A stretch of DNA of 32,723 nt from Paludibacteraceae bacterium (GCA_024399835.1 JAKSNK010000019.1:1-32723); one strand, 5' to 3'. Shown: positions 7,416 through 16,624, counted from the stretch's first letter. Made by a program: numbers and translations. Notes: generated by a model not told the origin, from the letters alone.

Positions 7416-8345
7416 ATGATAAACAGAACAATGGTTCGGACACGGGTGCTGCAAACCCTGTTCGCCTATTTGGAAGACGGAGACAAAACGCTGTTTCAGG
7501 CAAAGAAAGAACTGACAAAAAGTTTCTCGGATACCTACAATCTATACGCGATGTTGCTATCGCTCGCCGACGAACTGGCTACTTATGCCAAAAACCAAAT
7601 CGCCGAGGCACACAGCCGTGCCCGGGCTACTCATACCAACTATGTCCCGGTTCGCCATTTTGCCGATAACGCCTTTTCCGCACAAGTATTTGACAACTAC
7701 GCCATTCGCCATATATTGGAAAATAACCACCTGTCATGGGATGCAGGAATGAGCGCCTTCCCCGCCTTGTTCAAACAATTGCAGGCAACCGACTATTTTC
7801 AGCAGTACATGGCACTCGAAAACCCTTCGTACGAGGACGACAAAGCACTATGGCGGAAAATCTACTCGGACCTGCTGCCCGACAATGAAATACTGCTGGA
7901 GGCATTGGAGGAAATGGAAGTCAGCTTGGATCAGCAGAACTGGTGTACCGATTTGAATGTCGTACTGAGTTATGTGGTAAAAACGGTCAAGCGTTTCCGC
8001 CGGGACGCAGGCGCACAGCAGCCGCTATTGGAGATGTTTGACAACGACAACGAACTGCAGTTCGCCGAGCAGTTGCTGACCAAGGCGGTCGAGCACCAAG
8101 CCGAGTGCGACAACCAAATAAAAGAACACCTGCAGAACTGGGAACCAGACCGCATTGCACACATGGACCATACGATTCTCCTGCTGGCACTGACGGAACT
8201 GTACTATTTCCCCGAAATAGCCCCGCAAGTGTCCCTCAACGAATATATAGAACTGACCAAAGAGTATTCGTCCGACAAGAGTTATCTGTTTGTCAACGGC
8301 ATATTGGACGGAATAGTCAAAGAAAAAATTAACTGTAAATTATAA
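7416..8345 (+). CDS. nusB: Transcription antitermination protein NusB (long Bacteroidota form)
   Basis: NusB joins the antitermination complex on rRNA transcripts with NusE/S10. The start at ATG 7416 gives MINRTMVRTRVLQTLFAYLE, the usual opening of Bacteroidota NusB, and fits the promoter at 7363. Earlier in-frame ATGs would lie upstream of the transcription start. At 309 aa it is about twice the length of E. coli NusB. The recognisable NusB helical domain is in the second half, with the signature region 'DRIAHMDHTILLLALTELYYF' split by family-typical residues and 'SLNEYIELTKEYSS' near the end. The N-terminal half is the lineage-specific helical extension. It heads a forward run of genes, with yajC starting 5 bp after its stop. 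Confidence 0.9.
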   Translation: MINRTMVRTRVLQTLFAYLEDGDKTLFQAKKELTKSFSDTYNLYAMLLSLADELATYAKNQIAEAHSRARATHTNYVPVRHFADNAFSAQVFDNYAIRHILENNHLSWDAGMSAFPALFKQLQATDYFQQYMALENPSYEDDKALWRKIYSDLLPDNEILLEALEEMEVSLDQQNWCTDLNVVLSYVVKTVKRFRRDAGAQQPLLEMFDNDNELQFAEQLLTKAVEHQAECDNQIKEHLQNWEPDRIAHMDHTILLLALTELYYFPEIAPQVSLNEYIELTKEYSSDKSYLFVNGILDGIVKEKINCKL

Positions 8346-8350
8346 TAATT

Positions 8351-8683
8351 ATGAATCTGTTAGTAATGTTAGACGCAGCCAACGGCGCTGCACAAGGTCA
8401 AAGTACATGGAGTTTCTGGATTATGATGATCCTCATCTTTGTGGTGTTCTATTTCTTTATGATTCGTCCGCAAACCAAAAAGCAGAAAGAACTGCAAAAG
8501 CAACGCGAGGAAATGAAGAAAGGCGACAAAGTAATGACTGCCGGCGGAATACACGGCATTATCAAAGAAGTGCAGGATACTGCCTTCCTGATTGAAATAG
8601 CCAAAGATGTAGTGATTAAAGTGGACAAAGGTAGCGTTTATGTCAGTGCCGAAGATGCACATGCCGATGCCGCCAAACAATAA
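8351..8683 (+). CDS. yajC: Preprotein translocase accessory subunit YajC
   Basis: A 110-aa inner-membrane protein that associates with SecDF and the SecYEG channel. One transmembrane helix lies at about 21-42 (FWIMMILIFVVFYFFMI), directly followed by the family motif RPQTKKQKELQKQ and the MKKGDKVMTAGGIHGII cytoplasmic beta domain. Length and order are typical. It lies 5 bp after nusB, a gene pairing common in Bacteroidota. Confidence 0.95.
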   Translation: MNLLVMLDAANGAAQGQSTWSFWIMMILIFVVFYFFMIRPQTKKQKELQKQREEMKKGDKVMTAGGIHGIIKEVQDTAFLIEIAKDVVIKVDKGSVYVSAEDAHADAAKQ

Positions 8684-8701
8684 TTCAACAGGTTGACAGC
8701 G

Positions 8702-9820
8702 ATGAAGAAGATTCAAATGGTCGATCTGCAAACGCAGTACGAACACATCAAGGCGGATATAGACCGCGGCATTGCCGAGGTTATCGCCAATGCACAGTTT
8801 ATCAAAGGTCCTCAAGTATCCGCTTTCCAGCAGCACTTGGAGCAATACACCGGTGCCAAACATGTTATCCCTGTCGGCAACGGAACGGATGCGTTGCAGA
8901 TTGCGCTGATGGCGTTAGGATTGAAGCCGGGAGACGAGGTGATTACTCCGACATTCACTTTTATTGCTACCGCGGAAGTGGTGGCGCTGTTGGGACTGAC
9001 TCCCGTGGTGGTAGATGTCGATTGGGATACGATGAATATATCCGTAGATGCCATCCGCAAAGCCATTACTCCCCGCACAAAAGCCATCGTACCCGTACAC
9101 CTGTTCGGTCAATGTGCCGACATGGAGGAAATACTTGCCATTGCCAAGGAGCATCACTTGTATGTAGTGGAGGACGGTTGCCAAGCCATCGGGGCTAAAT
9201 ATACTTTCTCGGACGGCACGGTCAAGCAGGCATGCACGATGGGCGAAATCGGTTGCACATCGTTCTTCCCGTCCAAGAACCTGGGTTGCTACGGCGACGG
9301 CGGCGCACTCTTTACCGACAACGACGAGTTGGCAGCACATATCCGTGCCATTGCCAATCACGGCATGGTTGTGCGTTACCACCATGACGAGGTGGGAGTC
9401 AACTCGCGTCTGGACAGCATACAGGCAGCCGTACTGGATGCCAAACTGCCCCACTTGGACGAATATATAGCCGCCCGTCAGCACGCTGCTGCACGCTACG
9501 ACAAGGCATTCGGCAATCGCGAAGATATGCTCGTTCCGGGACGCAATGCACACTCGACACATGTGTTCCACCAATACACCCTGCGTATCGTCGGTCGCGA
9601 CCGCGACGAACTCAAACAGCGCCTTGCCGACAAGGAGATACCCGCTATGGTTTATTACCCCGTGCCCCTGCACATGCAAAAAGCATATCAGGATCCGCGT
9701 TACAAGCAGGGCGACTTCCCCGTAGCAGAGCGGTTGGCTTCGTGCGTGCTGTCGTTGCCCATGCATACAGAGTTGACCGAAGAACAACTGGATTATATCA
9801 TTCACGCCGTAATTGACTAA
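8702..9820 (+). CDS. DegT/DnrJ/EryC1/StrS-family PLP aminotransferase
   Basis: A 372-aa aminotransferase that places an amino group on a keto-sugar nucleotide, usually for surface polysaccharide synthesis. Visible features are GNGTDALQIAL (cofactor phosphate binding), VVEDGCQAIGA (Asp that contacts the PLP ring), and FFPSKNLGCYGDGG, whose Lys forms the Schiff base. The ATG at 8702 is preferred over an in-frame TTG at 8693 because MKKIQMVDLQ is the family's usual start. It sits 18 bp after yajC and 11 bp before rpoN. No other sugar genes are adjacent, so the substrate cannot be named. Confidence 0.85.
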   Translation: MKKIQMVDLQTQYEHIKADIDRGIAEVIANAQFIKGPQVSAFQQHLEQYTGAKHVIPVGNGTDALQIALMALGLKPGDEVITPTFTFIATAEVVALLGLTPVVVDVDWDTMNISVDAIRKAITPRTKAIVPVHLFGQCADMEEILAIAKEHHLYVVEDGCQAIGAKYTFSDGTVKQACTMGEIGCTSFFPSKNLGCYGDGGALFTDNDELAAHIRAIANHGMVVRYHHDEVGVNSRLDSIQAAVLDAKLPHLDEYIAARQHAAARYDKAFGNREDMLVPGRNAHSTHVFHQYTLRIVGRDRDELKQRLADKEIPAMVYYPVPLHMQKAYQDPRYKQGDFPVAERLASCVLSLPMHTELTEEQLDYIIHAVID

Positions 9821-9831
9821 TACTGCCCATA

Positions 9832-11313
9832 ATGTCCGACTTCTCTCTAATACAAGACCAGCGTATCAGGCAAACCTTACTGCCCAACCAGGTACAGGTC
9901 ATGCGCCTGCTCGAAGTGCCGGCATGCGATCTGGCTGCGCGGGTACACGAGGAAATGGAGAAGAACATGGTATTGGAGGAAGGAACCGACCCCGAGCAGC
10001 AATATACGCAGCACGAGGACGAGGAGACATACGAGCCGGACTACAACGAGTCGTCTGAACCGACCCGGGACGGCGATGGCGAAGTATTTGACTACAGCCG
10101 TTATGCCGACGACGGCGACGAGGCAAACTACGGTTACGCGGACGGCAATGACGACGATGACCGCGAGATACCGCTATCGGCAGGAGTCAGTTTTGGGGAG
10201 TACCTGAAAAGTCAGGTCTATCTTACCAAAATGGATAAACCGCAACGGCATATCGCCAAGTTCGTGGTGGGCAATATCGACGAGAACGGCTATCTGACAC
10301 GCCCTGTTTCCGCTTTGTGTGACGATTTGCTCTTCCGCGAGGGACTGACCGTCTCCGAAGAGGAAATGCTGGACATTGTCCGTCAGATTCAGCAGTTTGA
10401 CCCGCCCGGAGTAGGCGCCGCCGATTTGCGCGAATGCCTGCTCATTCAGTTGGGGCAGAAAAAACAGACTCCTGTTATTCAATCGGCTGTCCGCATTATC
10501 CGTGACCATTTTGTATCGCTGACCAAACACCACTACGACAGCATTTGCGAGGCGATGGACATATCGCCGGACCAACTCAAAGACACATTGGCGGAAATAG
10601 CCAAACTCAACCCCAAACCCGGTAGCGCCTGGCAGGGGTCGGTATATGAACGCCACCAGTTGGCGGTTATCCCGGACTTCTATGTGGAAAATCAGGAGGG
10701 GCGTCTTGTCCTGACTCTCAATACAGGCGATATACCTACATTGCATATCAGCCGTCAATACAAGGATATGCTGCAGGACTATGCCAATGCCGGCAAGAAT
10801 ATTACCGCCAAGCAGAAAGAGGGTGTGCAGTTTATCAAGCAAAAAATCGAATCAGCCGAACATTTTATTGACGCCATCCGTCAGCGCAACGAGACGCTCT
10901 ACCGCACCATGAACGCGATTATTCACATGCAGCACGATTGGTTTATGGAGGGCGACGATATATGCCTGCATCCGTTGGTATTGCAGGATGTTGCCGATAA
11001 GACCGGCTACGATGTGAGTACCATTTCGCGCGTATGCAACAGCAAGTATGTGCAGACGGAGTTTGGCATCTTCTCCCTCAAACACTTCTTCTCCGAAAAG
11101 ATGGTTACGACCGACGGCGAAGAGGTCTCTACGCGCGAGATTAAACAGATACTGTCGGAGTGTGTCGCTGCCGAAGACAAACACAATCCGTTGACCGACG
11201 AGGCGTTGGTGAATATGTTGCGGGAAAAAGGTTACACTCTCGCTCGTCGCACGGTTGCCAAATACCGCGAACAACTCAATATACCTGCGGCTCGAATGCG
11301 ACGAACATTATGA
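9832..11313 (+). CDS. rpoN: RNA polymerase sigma-54 factor
   Basis: A 493-aa alternative sigma factor that needs AAA+ enhancer-binding activators. It has a Gln/Leu-rich N-terminal activator region (QTLLPNQVQVMRLLEVPA), a long acidic region II (about 45-115, rich in Asp/Glu), a core-binding region, a helix-turn-helix, and the diagnostic RpoN box ARRTVAKYRE at 471-480. The stop overlaps the start of the next gene in an ATGA, so the PAP2-like gene is probably translationally coupled. No sigma-54 activator gene is seen in the window. Confidence 0.96.
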   Translation: MSDFSLIQDQRIRQTLLPNQVQVMRLLEVPACDLAARVHEEMEKNMVLEEGTDPEQQYTQHEDEETYEPDYNESSEPTRDGDGEVFDYSRYADDGDEANYGYADGNDDDDREIPLSAGVSFGEYLKSQVYLTKMDKPQRHIAKFVVGNIDENGYLTRPVSALCDDLLFREGLTVSEEEMLDIVRQIQQFDPPGVGAADLRECLLIQLGQKKQTPVIQSAVRIIRDHFVSLTKHHYDSICEAMDISPDQLKDTLAEIAKLNPKPGSAWQGSVYERHQLAVIPDFYVENQEGRLVLTLNTGDIPTLHISRQYKDMLQDYANAGKNITAKQKEGVQFIKQKIESAEHFIDAIRQRNETLYRTMNAIIHMQHDWFMEGDDICLHPLVLQDVADKTGYDVSTISRVCNSKYVQTEFGIFSLKHFFSEKMVTTDGEEVSTREIKQILSECVAAEDKHNPLTDEALVNMLREKGYTLARRTVAKYREQLNIPAARMRRTL

Positions 11314-11939
11314 GACGGATTATCGACATATCGGCTCGTGTTATCAGTGCTTTGTGTTATCCGCTATGGATGCCCACATACGGGGTTATCCTGTTTTGCT
11401 GCACGATACAGCATGTCATCCCGCTGCCGTGGACCTATTGGCTCATTATGGTGGGACTGACGGCTTTCCTGACTGGGTTGCTGCCGTTGGCACTCATTCT
11501 CTATCAGGTCAAAGCGGGGTATATACAGGATATCTATATCACGCAGCGCGAGGAGCGCACCTTGGCGTATATAGAGACATCTATGGGATTTGCGTTCTGG
11601 TGGTATATGCTGCGCCATGTGGTGGAAGCGCCGTTGTGGCTGTGCGATGTGGCTTTAGGAGCAACGATAGCCATTGTGCTGGTGGCAGTAATCAACCGCT
11701 TTTGGAAAATATCCGCCCACCTGACCGGAATGGGGGGAATGTTAGGAGGATTGTTCGTTTTTGCGCTGACTTATCACACCAATCCGATGCTGATGGTGAT
11801 ATTGTGGCTGGTGCTTACCCTGATAGTTATGTATGCACGCCTTTATCTCAAAGCACATACCCCCGGACAAGTGATAGCAGGGTTGGCGTTGGGTTTGAGT
11901 TGCACGATATGTGTTCCTATTTTAGTACATGCGTTATAG
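11310..11939 (+). CDS. PAP2-like membrane protein with altered catalytic motif
   Basis: A 209-aa integral membrane protein with about six hydrophobic segments. It resembles PAP2 lipid phosphatases. SAHLTG with His137 corresponds to the PSGH motif, and ARLYLKAHTPGQ (Arg177, His183) to SR-x5-H-x3-D. The final Asp is replaced by Gln187, and I do not see the first KX6RP motif. It may therefore be an inactive or divergent member, acting on undecaprenyl or other lipid phosphates if active. ATG 11310 overlaps the rpoN stop, and the 3' end overlaps the next gene by 11 bp. Confidence 0.7.
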   Translation: MRRIIDISARVISALCYPLWMPTYGVILFCCTIQHVIPLPWTYWLIMVGLTAFLTGLLPLALILYQVKAGYIQDIYITQREERTLAYIETSMGFAFWWYMLRHVVEAPLWLCDVALGATIAIVLVAVINRFWKISAHLTGMGGMLGGLFVFALTYHTNPMLMVILWLVLTLIVMYARLYLKAHTPGQVIAGLALGLSCTICVPILVHAL

Positions 11940-12933
11940 AGGTCTATATATCATAGTTTGTCTGCTGGCAATGTGGCTTCAACCCGTTTGCGGACAGGAG
12001 CAGGATGCCCGGTTGTCCCCCGCGGCACGCATATCGCTGCTGACATGCACCCCGGGCAATGAACTCTATACCCGCTACGGACATACCGCCATTCGTGTTT
12101 ATGACCCGGCAAACCGCATTGATTGGGTTTTCAATTATGGCATGTTCTCCTTTGAGGACAGCAATTTCTATTGGCATTTTGTGCAAGGACAGACTTGGTA
12201 TGAACTGGGACGGCAGTCCTACCGCTCTTTTATGGAGGAGTACCACCTTACCTCGCGCCCGGTGGCGGAACAGATATTGAACCTGTCCCCGTACGAGCGT
12301 GAACAACTATATGCTGCACTGGTGGAGAATGCCCGTCCGGAAAACTGCAAGTACCTGTATAATTTTGTCTTTGACAATTGCGCCACGCGCCCTTATCACA
12401 TACTGCGGCAGGTGCTCAACGATACGCTCCAATCTACCTATACGGGGTGGGAGGGACATTCCTATCGGGAGTTTATTCACCACTATACGCGGCATGGCTC
12501 ATGGGCGGAGTTTGGCATCAACTTGGTTTTCGGGTACAAAGCCGACCGACCTATATCGGGCGAGCAGCGACTCTTTCTGCCCGAAGAACTGATGCTGTGG
12601 TTGCAGCACGCTACGCGTTCGGACGGAACGCCTGTAGTCGCTTATGGACATGTCGAACCGTTTAAGATTGCTCCCGTACATTGGTACGCCGATTGGCGTT
12701 TCGGACTGCTTGTCTTTGCTTTGGCAATGGCGGCAGTCTCTGTCTATGACCGTCGTCGCTTCCGTCGCTCCCGTTGGGTGGATATTGTCCTGTATATACT
12801 GTACGGACTGATGGCAGCGTTACTCATATTCTTAATCTTCTTTTCCATTCACCCGTTGGTCAGTATCGGTTGGCGAGTGTTTATTATTCCTGCAATACAT
12901 CTATGCGCACGGCTTATTTATATTTGGCATTGA
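11929..12933 (+). CDS. DUF4105 (Lnb N-terminal-like) membrane-associated protein
   Basis: A 334-aa exported protein. A signal peptide ends near PVCGQ. The DUF4105 domain covers about 30-170 with 'TPGNELYTRYGHTAIRVYD', 'FSFEDSNFYWHFVQGQTWYEL' and the conserved NFVFDNCATRPYHIL, whose Asn-Cys and preceding His suggest a papain-like or NlpC-like fold. Three C-terminal transmembrane segments lie at about 247-268, 285-303 and 307-330. It overlaps both neighbours (11 bp and 31 bp), which indicates one tightly coupled envelope cluster. The substrate is not known. Related domains occur in lacto-N-biosidase-type and peptidase-like proteins. Confidence 0.8.
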   Translation: MRYRGLYIIVCLLAMWLQPVCGQEQDARLSPAARISLLTCTPGNELYTRYGHTAIRVYDPANRIDWVFNYGMFSFEDSNFYWHFVQGQTWYELGRQSYRSFMEEYHLTSRPVAEQILNLSPYEREQLYAALVENARPENCKYLYNFVFDNCATRPYHILRQVLNDTLQSTYTGWEGHSYREFIHHYTRHGSWAEFGINLVFGYKADRPISGEQRLFLPEELMLWLQHATRSDGTPVVAYGHVEPFKIAPVHWYADWRFGLLVFALAMAAVSVYDRRRFRRSRWVDIVLYILYGLMAALLIFLIFFSIHPLVSIGWRVFIIPAIHLCARLIYIWH

Positions 12934-14348
12934 TTGCCGGCAGTTGGTTATGTACGCTTCCCTCCCGGGCGGAATTGACCGTAGTGGTAGCAGTGGACGG
13001 CTTGGACGCTGCCTCGCTTCAGGAAATGCAACCCTATTGGCAGCAAGGCGGTTTGCGTACGCTGGCTGAAGAGGCGTACTATGCACCGTTGGTTTTTAAC
13101 CATTGGTTATACGGGGGGGACGAATCTGTCGCTACTGTTATGACGGGGAGTTACCCTGCGGAACACGGTATTTGCAGCAATGTGGTTTTTTCGCGCAGTT
13201 CGCGCCAGGTAGAAGATATTCTGCTCAATACCCGCAAAATGGGTATCGGCACGACAGACTCCTATTCGGCGGACGCACTCATTGCTCCCACTGTTACCGA
13301 CCGTATGCGATTGGACGGAAACACATCGTCTGCCGTTTATGCTGTCGGTATTCATCCGTCCACCACTATTATGTTGGCAGGGCATGCAGCCAATGCGTGC
13401 TGCTGGTTAGGGCGTAATGCTGCCGATTCGGTTACATGGGTTAGCACATCCTATTATCAAGAGGGATTGCCTGCTGCGGCTGACCGGATGAATATAGACG
13501 GTTCGCTGTCGCATATCGTTCACCGGACCTGGACTCCCCGCATGGAAATGACTGCCTACAATCACCCTACGGCAAGCGAACTGAAACATCCCTTTTCGTA
13601 TGCGTGCCACCAGGTGTTGAGCGTATCTCCGTCGGCTAATGAGGCGGTGATTGAGTTGGCATTGGCTATACAGAAAGACGGACAACTGGGGCAGCATGCA
13701 CGCGAAGATGTACTGTTGCTCGAACTCACGGCTATTACCCCCAATGCAGCACAGGCGCGCATTCAGTCTGCTGAGCAGGAAGATATGTATATGCGGCTCA
13801 ATCAGGATCTCGGTTTCTTGCTCGAACAATTGACCAAGCGACTTGGTAACGAACGCCTGCGCCTGGTATTGTTTGGCGTACCCAAATTAGGCACTAATGC
13901 TACTCGCCTGGAGCAGTGGAATATGCCCATTCGTTCGTTTGACTTGGACCGGGCATTGGCGCTGACATCCACCTACCTGATGGCACTCTATGGGCATGAA
14001 CGGTGGTTGGACGGAGGATATGGGCATTCGGTGTACTTGAACAAATCGCTTATCGAACAGCGCCAGTTGTCGTTGGAAACCATGCGCCGGCAAGTGGCGG
14101 AGTTCCTTATGCAGTTTGAGGGAGTGAGTTATGCGTGTCCCGTATCAGAGGCGTTTTACCGTCCGGATATGGTGCGCTCCGTTCATAAACGCTTTGCAGG
14201 CGATGTACTGTTTACCGTGCAACCCAATTATATGTTTTTGGATGACCGTTTGCCCGTTCCTGCATATATTTACCCGGCACCGTCTGCTGCTCCGGCAGCA
14301 ATGCCGTATTTGCCGGCTACAGACTTTATGTCTATCCTTCGTCATTAA
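12903..14348 (+). CDS. Exported alkaline phosphatase/nucleotide pyrophosphatase-fold protein
   Basis: A 481-aa protein with a signal peptide (MRTAYLYLALIAGSWLCTLP...). The fold is suggested by VVVAVDGLD (metal Asp), ESVATVMTGSYPAEHGI (the nucleophile-region pattern) and the later YAVGIHPSTTIMLAGHAANA. The C-terminal DHG-type metal motif normally found in active members is not visible. The corresponding region reads PNYMFLDDRLPVPAYIYPAP. It matches a Bacteroidales-specific 'alkaline phosphatase family' subgroup in which metal sites look eroded. The start ATG 12903 lies inside the end of the DUF4105 gene. A role in envelope assembly is inferred from its neighbours. Confidence 0.75.
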   Translation: MRTAYLYLALIAGSWLCTLPSRAELTVVVAVDGLDAASLQEMQPYWQQGGLRTLAEEAYYAPLVFNHWLYGGDESVATVMTGSYPAEHGICSNVVFSRSSRQVEDILLNTRKMGIGTTDSYSADALIAPTVTDRMRLDGNTSSAVYAVGIHPSTTIMLAGHAANACCWLGRNAADSVTWVSTSYYQEGLPAAADRMNIDGSLSHIVHRTWTPRMEMTAYNHPTASELKHPFSYACHQVLSVSPSANEAVIELALAIQKDGQLGQHAREDVLLLELTAITPNAAQARIQSAEQEDMYMRLNQDLGFLLEQLTKRLGNERLRLVLFGVPKLGTNATRLEQWNMPIRSFDLDRALALTSTYLMALYGHERWLDGGYGHSVYLNKSLIEQRQLSLETMRRQVAEFLMQFEGVSYACPVSEAFYRPDMVRSVHKRFAGDVLFTVQPNYMFLDDRLPVPAYIYPAPSAAPAAMPYLPATDFMSILRH

Positions 14349-14393
14349 AATCATAAATCACAAATCATAAATCACAAATAACAAATCACAACC
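14349..14393 (+). repeat. Short A/T-rich direct repeats
   Basis: The 45-bp gap is made of AAATCAT, AAATCAC and AAATAAC units (about five copies). It carries no promoter match. It separates the coupled envelope cluster from the DUF4494-glsA-glsB group but is short enough for read-through. Confidence 0.6.
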
Positions 14394-14810
14394 ATGCTTT
14401 TTTACGAAATCAAAGTCAATTACGAGCGTCAGACGGCGGACAATACGCCTGGCAAAGTTCGGGAGACCTACCTGTTGGAGGGTGTCAATTGTGCGGATGT
14501 GGAAACGCGCTTGGTGGATGAAATCAAACCCTATGTGTTTGGCGAGTTGGAGGTAGCCAGTTGCCGCCGTGTGCAATACTACGACATTATTGAATCTCCG
14601 TCGTCCGACTATTGGTACAAGGGTCGTGTGGAATTAATCACCGTCGAGGATAACGGCAAGGAAACACGCAAGACGGTTTCCATACTGGTTCAGGCAGCAG
14701 ATATCGCTTCCGCGCTCAAGTCGCTCCGTGAACATCTGTCTTCATTGGACTGCGAAATTGTGTCTATTCAGCGTTCGCCAATTATGGAACTGTACCACGC
14801 TGTCAAATAA
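14394..14810 (+). CDS. DUF4494 domain-containing protein
   Basis: A small cytoplasmic protein of 138 aa with no signal peptide or membrane segment. It matches the DUF4494 pattern: an opening 'YEIKVNYER', a middle YYDIIESPSSDYWYKGRVELI, and an ending IQRSPIMELYHAVK, where SPIM is typical. The fold is probably alpha+beta. Its TAA overlaps the ATG of glsA by one base (TAATG), so the two are translationally coupled. No function is known for the family. The coupling here hints at a link with lipid synthesis. Confidence 0.85.
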   Translation: MLFYEIKVNYERQTADNTPGKVRETYLLEGVNCADVETRLVDEIKPYVFGELEVASCRRVQYYDIIESPSSDYWYKGRVELITVEDNGKETRKTVSILVQAADIASALKSLREHLSSLDCEIVSIQRSPIMELYHAVK

Positions 14811-15634
14811 TGCAGGTATCGGTCGAAGATATGTTGCGCTCTAAAACGCAGAGAACCGTCCCCCGTTGGTTGGTTCGTGCGTTGGAGAAACTTGTTCACC
14901 AGGACGAGTGCAATGCTTTTCTTGCACAATATGGCGAACTGCGCGACTTCGACTTCTTGGACGCTTTTCTTACGCGAGGTCTGAATTGTACCTATACGGT
15001 TCATACTTCGGGTGCAAAGTCGGATACCAATCGCTATGTCTTTGCTTCCAATCACCCCTTAGGCGGATTGGATGGCATTATTCTGCTGTTGGTCTTGCAC
15101 AATATGGGGTATGATGTCCGTGCGATAGTGAATGACCTCTTGCTGCATATTACGCCAATTCGCGGACTGTTTGTTCCGGTCAATAAGGTCGGGGCTCAGG
15201 CGCGTGAATATGTTACTCTGCAGCGTGACCTTTGGGAGTCCGAGCATTCCATTCTCACTTTTCCTGCAGGTGCATGCTCAAGGTGGCAAAAAGGTACTGT
15301 TTCCGATTTGGAATGGCGGACATCGTTTGTGCGCAACGCCGTTAGGTATCACCGTGATATAGTGCCGATATATTTTGACGGACTCAATTCAAGTCGCTTC
15401 TACCGTATCGCATGGTGGCGTAAACTGCTGCATATCAAACTCAATCTGGAAATGATGTTGCTGCCGGACGAGATGTTCCGTGCCCGTGGCAGCCATTTTA
15501 ATGTGTATATAGGCGAACCTGTCTCTTGGCAATCGTTGGAGAATGCAAATCCCCGTGCGGCTACGGCTACTATCCGCCAAACGGTTTATTCCCTCCCTCA
15601 ATTCTCTTCTCCGCTTCAGGTCAATGCTTTATAA
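14810..15634 (+). CDS. glsA: Glycine lipid O-acyltransferase GlsA-like (PlsC-type)
   Basis: A 274-aa acyltransferase that probably adds the second fatty acid (ester) to N-acyl-3-hydroxy-acyl glycine, forming the glycine and flavolipin-type amino lipids of Bacteroidales. The acyltransferase motif is SNHPLGGLDG (the HX4D His and Asp), and the later blocks are PIRGLFVPVNKVG and ILTFPAGACSR. It has no strong transmembrane helix, so it is likely peripheral on the inner membrane. It is directly followed by a glsB-like gene, as in Bacteroides thetaiotaomicron, where the pair was defined. The identification rests on motifs plus this pairing. Confidence 0.82.
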   Translation: MQVSVEDMLRSKTQRTVPRWLVRALEKLVHQDECNAFLAQYGELRDFDFLDAFLTRGLNCTYTVHTSGAKSDTNRYVFASNHPLGGLDGIILLLVLHNMGYDVRAIVNDLLLHITPIRGLFVPVNKVGAQAREYVTLQRDLWESEHSILTFPAGACSRWQKGTVSDLEWRTSFVRNAVRYHRDIVPIYFDGLNSSRFYRIAWWRKLLHIKLNLEMMLLPDEMFRARGSHFNVYIGEPVSWQSLENANPRAATATIRQTVYSLPQFSSPLQVNAL

Positions 15635-15658
15635 TTTATTATTTATCATTCATTGTTT

Positions 15659-16624
15659 ATGATGCAACCAATCATTCCTCCGGTTTCGCGTGACCTGCTC
15701 AAGCAGGAACTCACCAAGCGTGCCTTTTTGCGTCCCACCCATAAGGCAGAAAATGAGATTTATGATATTACGGCGGACCAAGCACCCAACTTGATGCGTG
15801 AGATAGCCCGTCTGCGCGAACTCAGTTATCGTGAGTCAGGCGGTTCGTCCGGCATGGAAATGGACATAGACGATATGGACACCATGGAGCATCCGTATCA
15901 TCAGTTATTGGTATGGGATCCGATAAACGAGGAGATAATAGGTGGCTATCGCTACTTGTGCGGCGCAGAGGCAAAATTGGATGCCGAGGGACAGCCGTAT
16001 ATCACTTCGGCACACCTCTATCACTATTCGGAGTATTTTATCAAGAACTATTTGCCTTATACCATCGAGTTGGGCAGGGCGTTTGTGCAACCTAAGTATC
16101 AAGACAGAGCAATGGGGGCTAAATCGCTGTATGCGTTGGACAATATATGGGACGGAATAGGTGCGGTGCTGTATAACCATCCGGAAATCAAATACTTGAT
16201 AGGCAAAGTTACCATGTATCCCCAATATGATGCTGTTTCCCGCAACCTCATCTATGCGTATTTGCGGCGTTATCATAATGATGCAAAGGGGCTGTTTTGT
16301 GCCAAACATCCGTTGGATATATCTTGTGAAGGTCAAGAGTTGGCGGATGATTTGTTTATGGGATCCGACCCGACGCTGAATTATCAGATTCTTCAGCGGG
16401 CTGTCCGTGCCCGGGGAACGAGTATTCCGCCGATGTTTTCCGCCTATCTCAATGTAACGGACAAACTTCTCTCTTTTGGCAATGCAGTTAATGACGAACT
16501 GTCCAATGTTTATGAAACCGGCATAATGGTCAATGTCGAGGACATCAATCCCACCAAACAAGAGCGTTATGTAGGAGTATATAGAGAATACCTCCGCAAC
16601 CTCATTGACCGCCGTCGCAAATAG
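15659..16624 (+). CDS. glsB: Glycine N-acyltransferase GlsB-like (GNAT/hemolysin type)
   Basis: A 321-aa GNAT-fold acyltransferase expected to attach a 3-hydroxy fatty acid to glycine as the first step of glycine lipid synthesis. The family pattern includes RLRELSYRESGGSSGMEMD, HQLLVWDPINEEIIGGYRY and IELGRAFVQPKYQ, as in OlsB-like proteins. The start is ATG 15659 (a second ATG follows at 15662). An in-frame TTG at 15653 is less likely. It lies 24 bp after glsA and 29 bp before comM. Confidence 0.85.
   Translation: MMQPIIPPVSRDLLKQELTKRAFLRPTHKAENEIYDITADQAPNLMREIARLRELSYRESGGSSGMEMDIDDMDTMEHPYHQLLVWDPINEEIIGGYRYLCGAEAKLDAEGQPYITSAHLYHYSEYFIKNYLPYTIELGRAFVQPKYQDRAMGAKSLYALDNIWDGIGAVLYNHPEIKYLIGKVTMYPQYDAVSRNLIYAYLRRYHNDAKGLFCAKHPLDISCEGQELADDLFMGSDPTLNYQILQRAVRARGTSIPPMFSAYLNVTDKLLSFGNAVNDELSNVYETGIMVNVEDINPTKQERYVGVYREYLRNLIDRRRK

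Noticed and set aside
7211-7669. A 152-codon forward open frame before and into nusB
   Set aside because: Most of it overlaps nusB in another reading frame, its sequence after codon 60 is Arg-rich nonsense typical of a shifted frame, and the first part crosses a strong hairpin.
8693-8701. TTG start for the DegT-type aminotransferase
   Set aside because: ATG three codons later matches the usual family start. The TTG follows the yajC stop without support.
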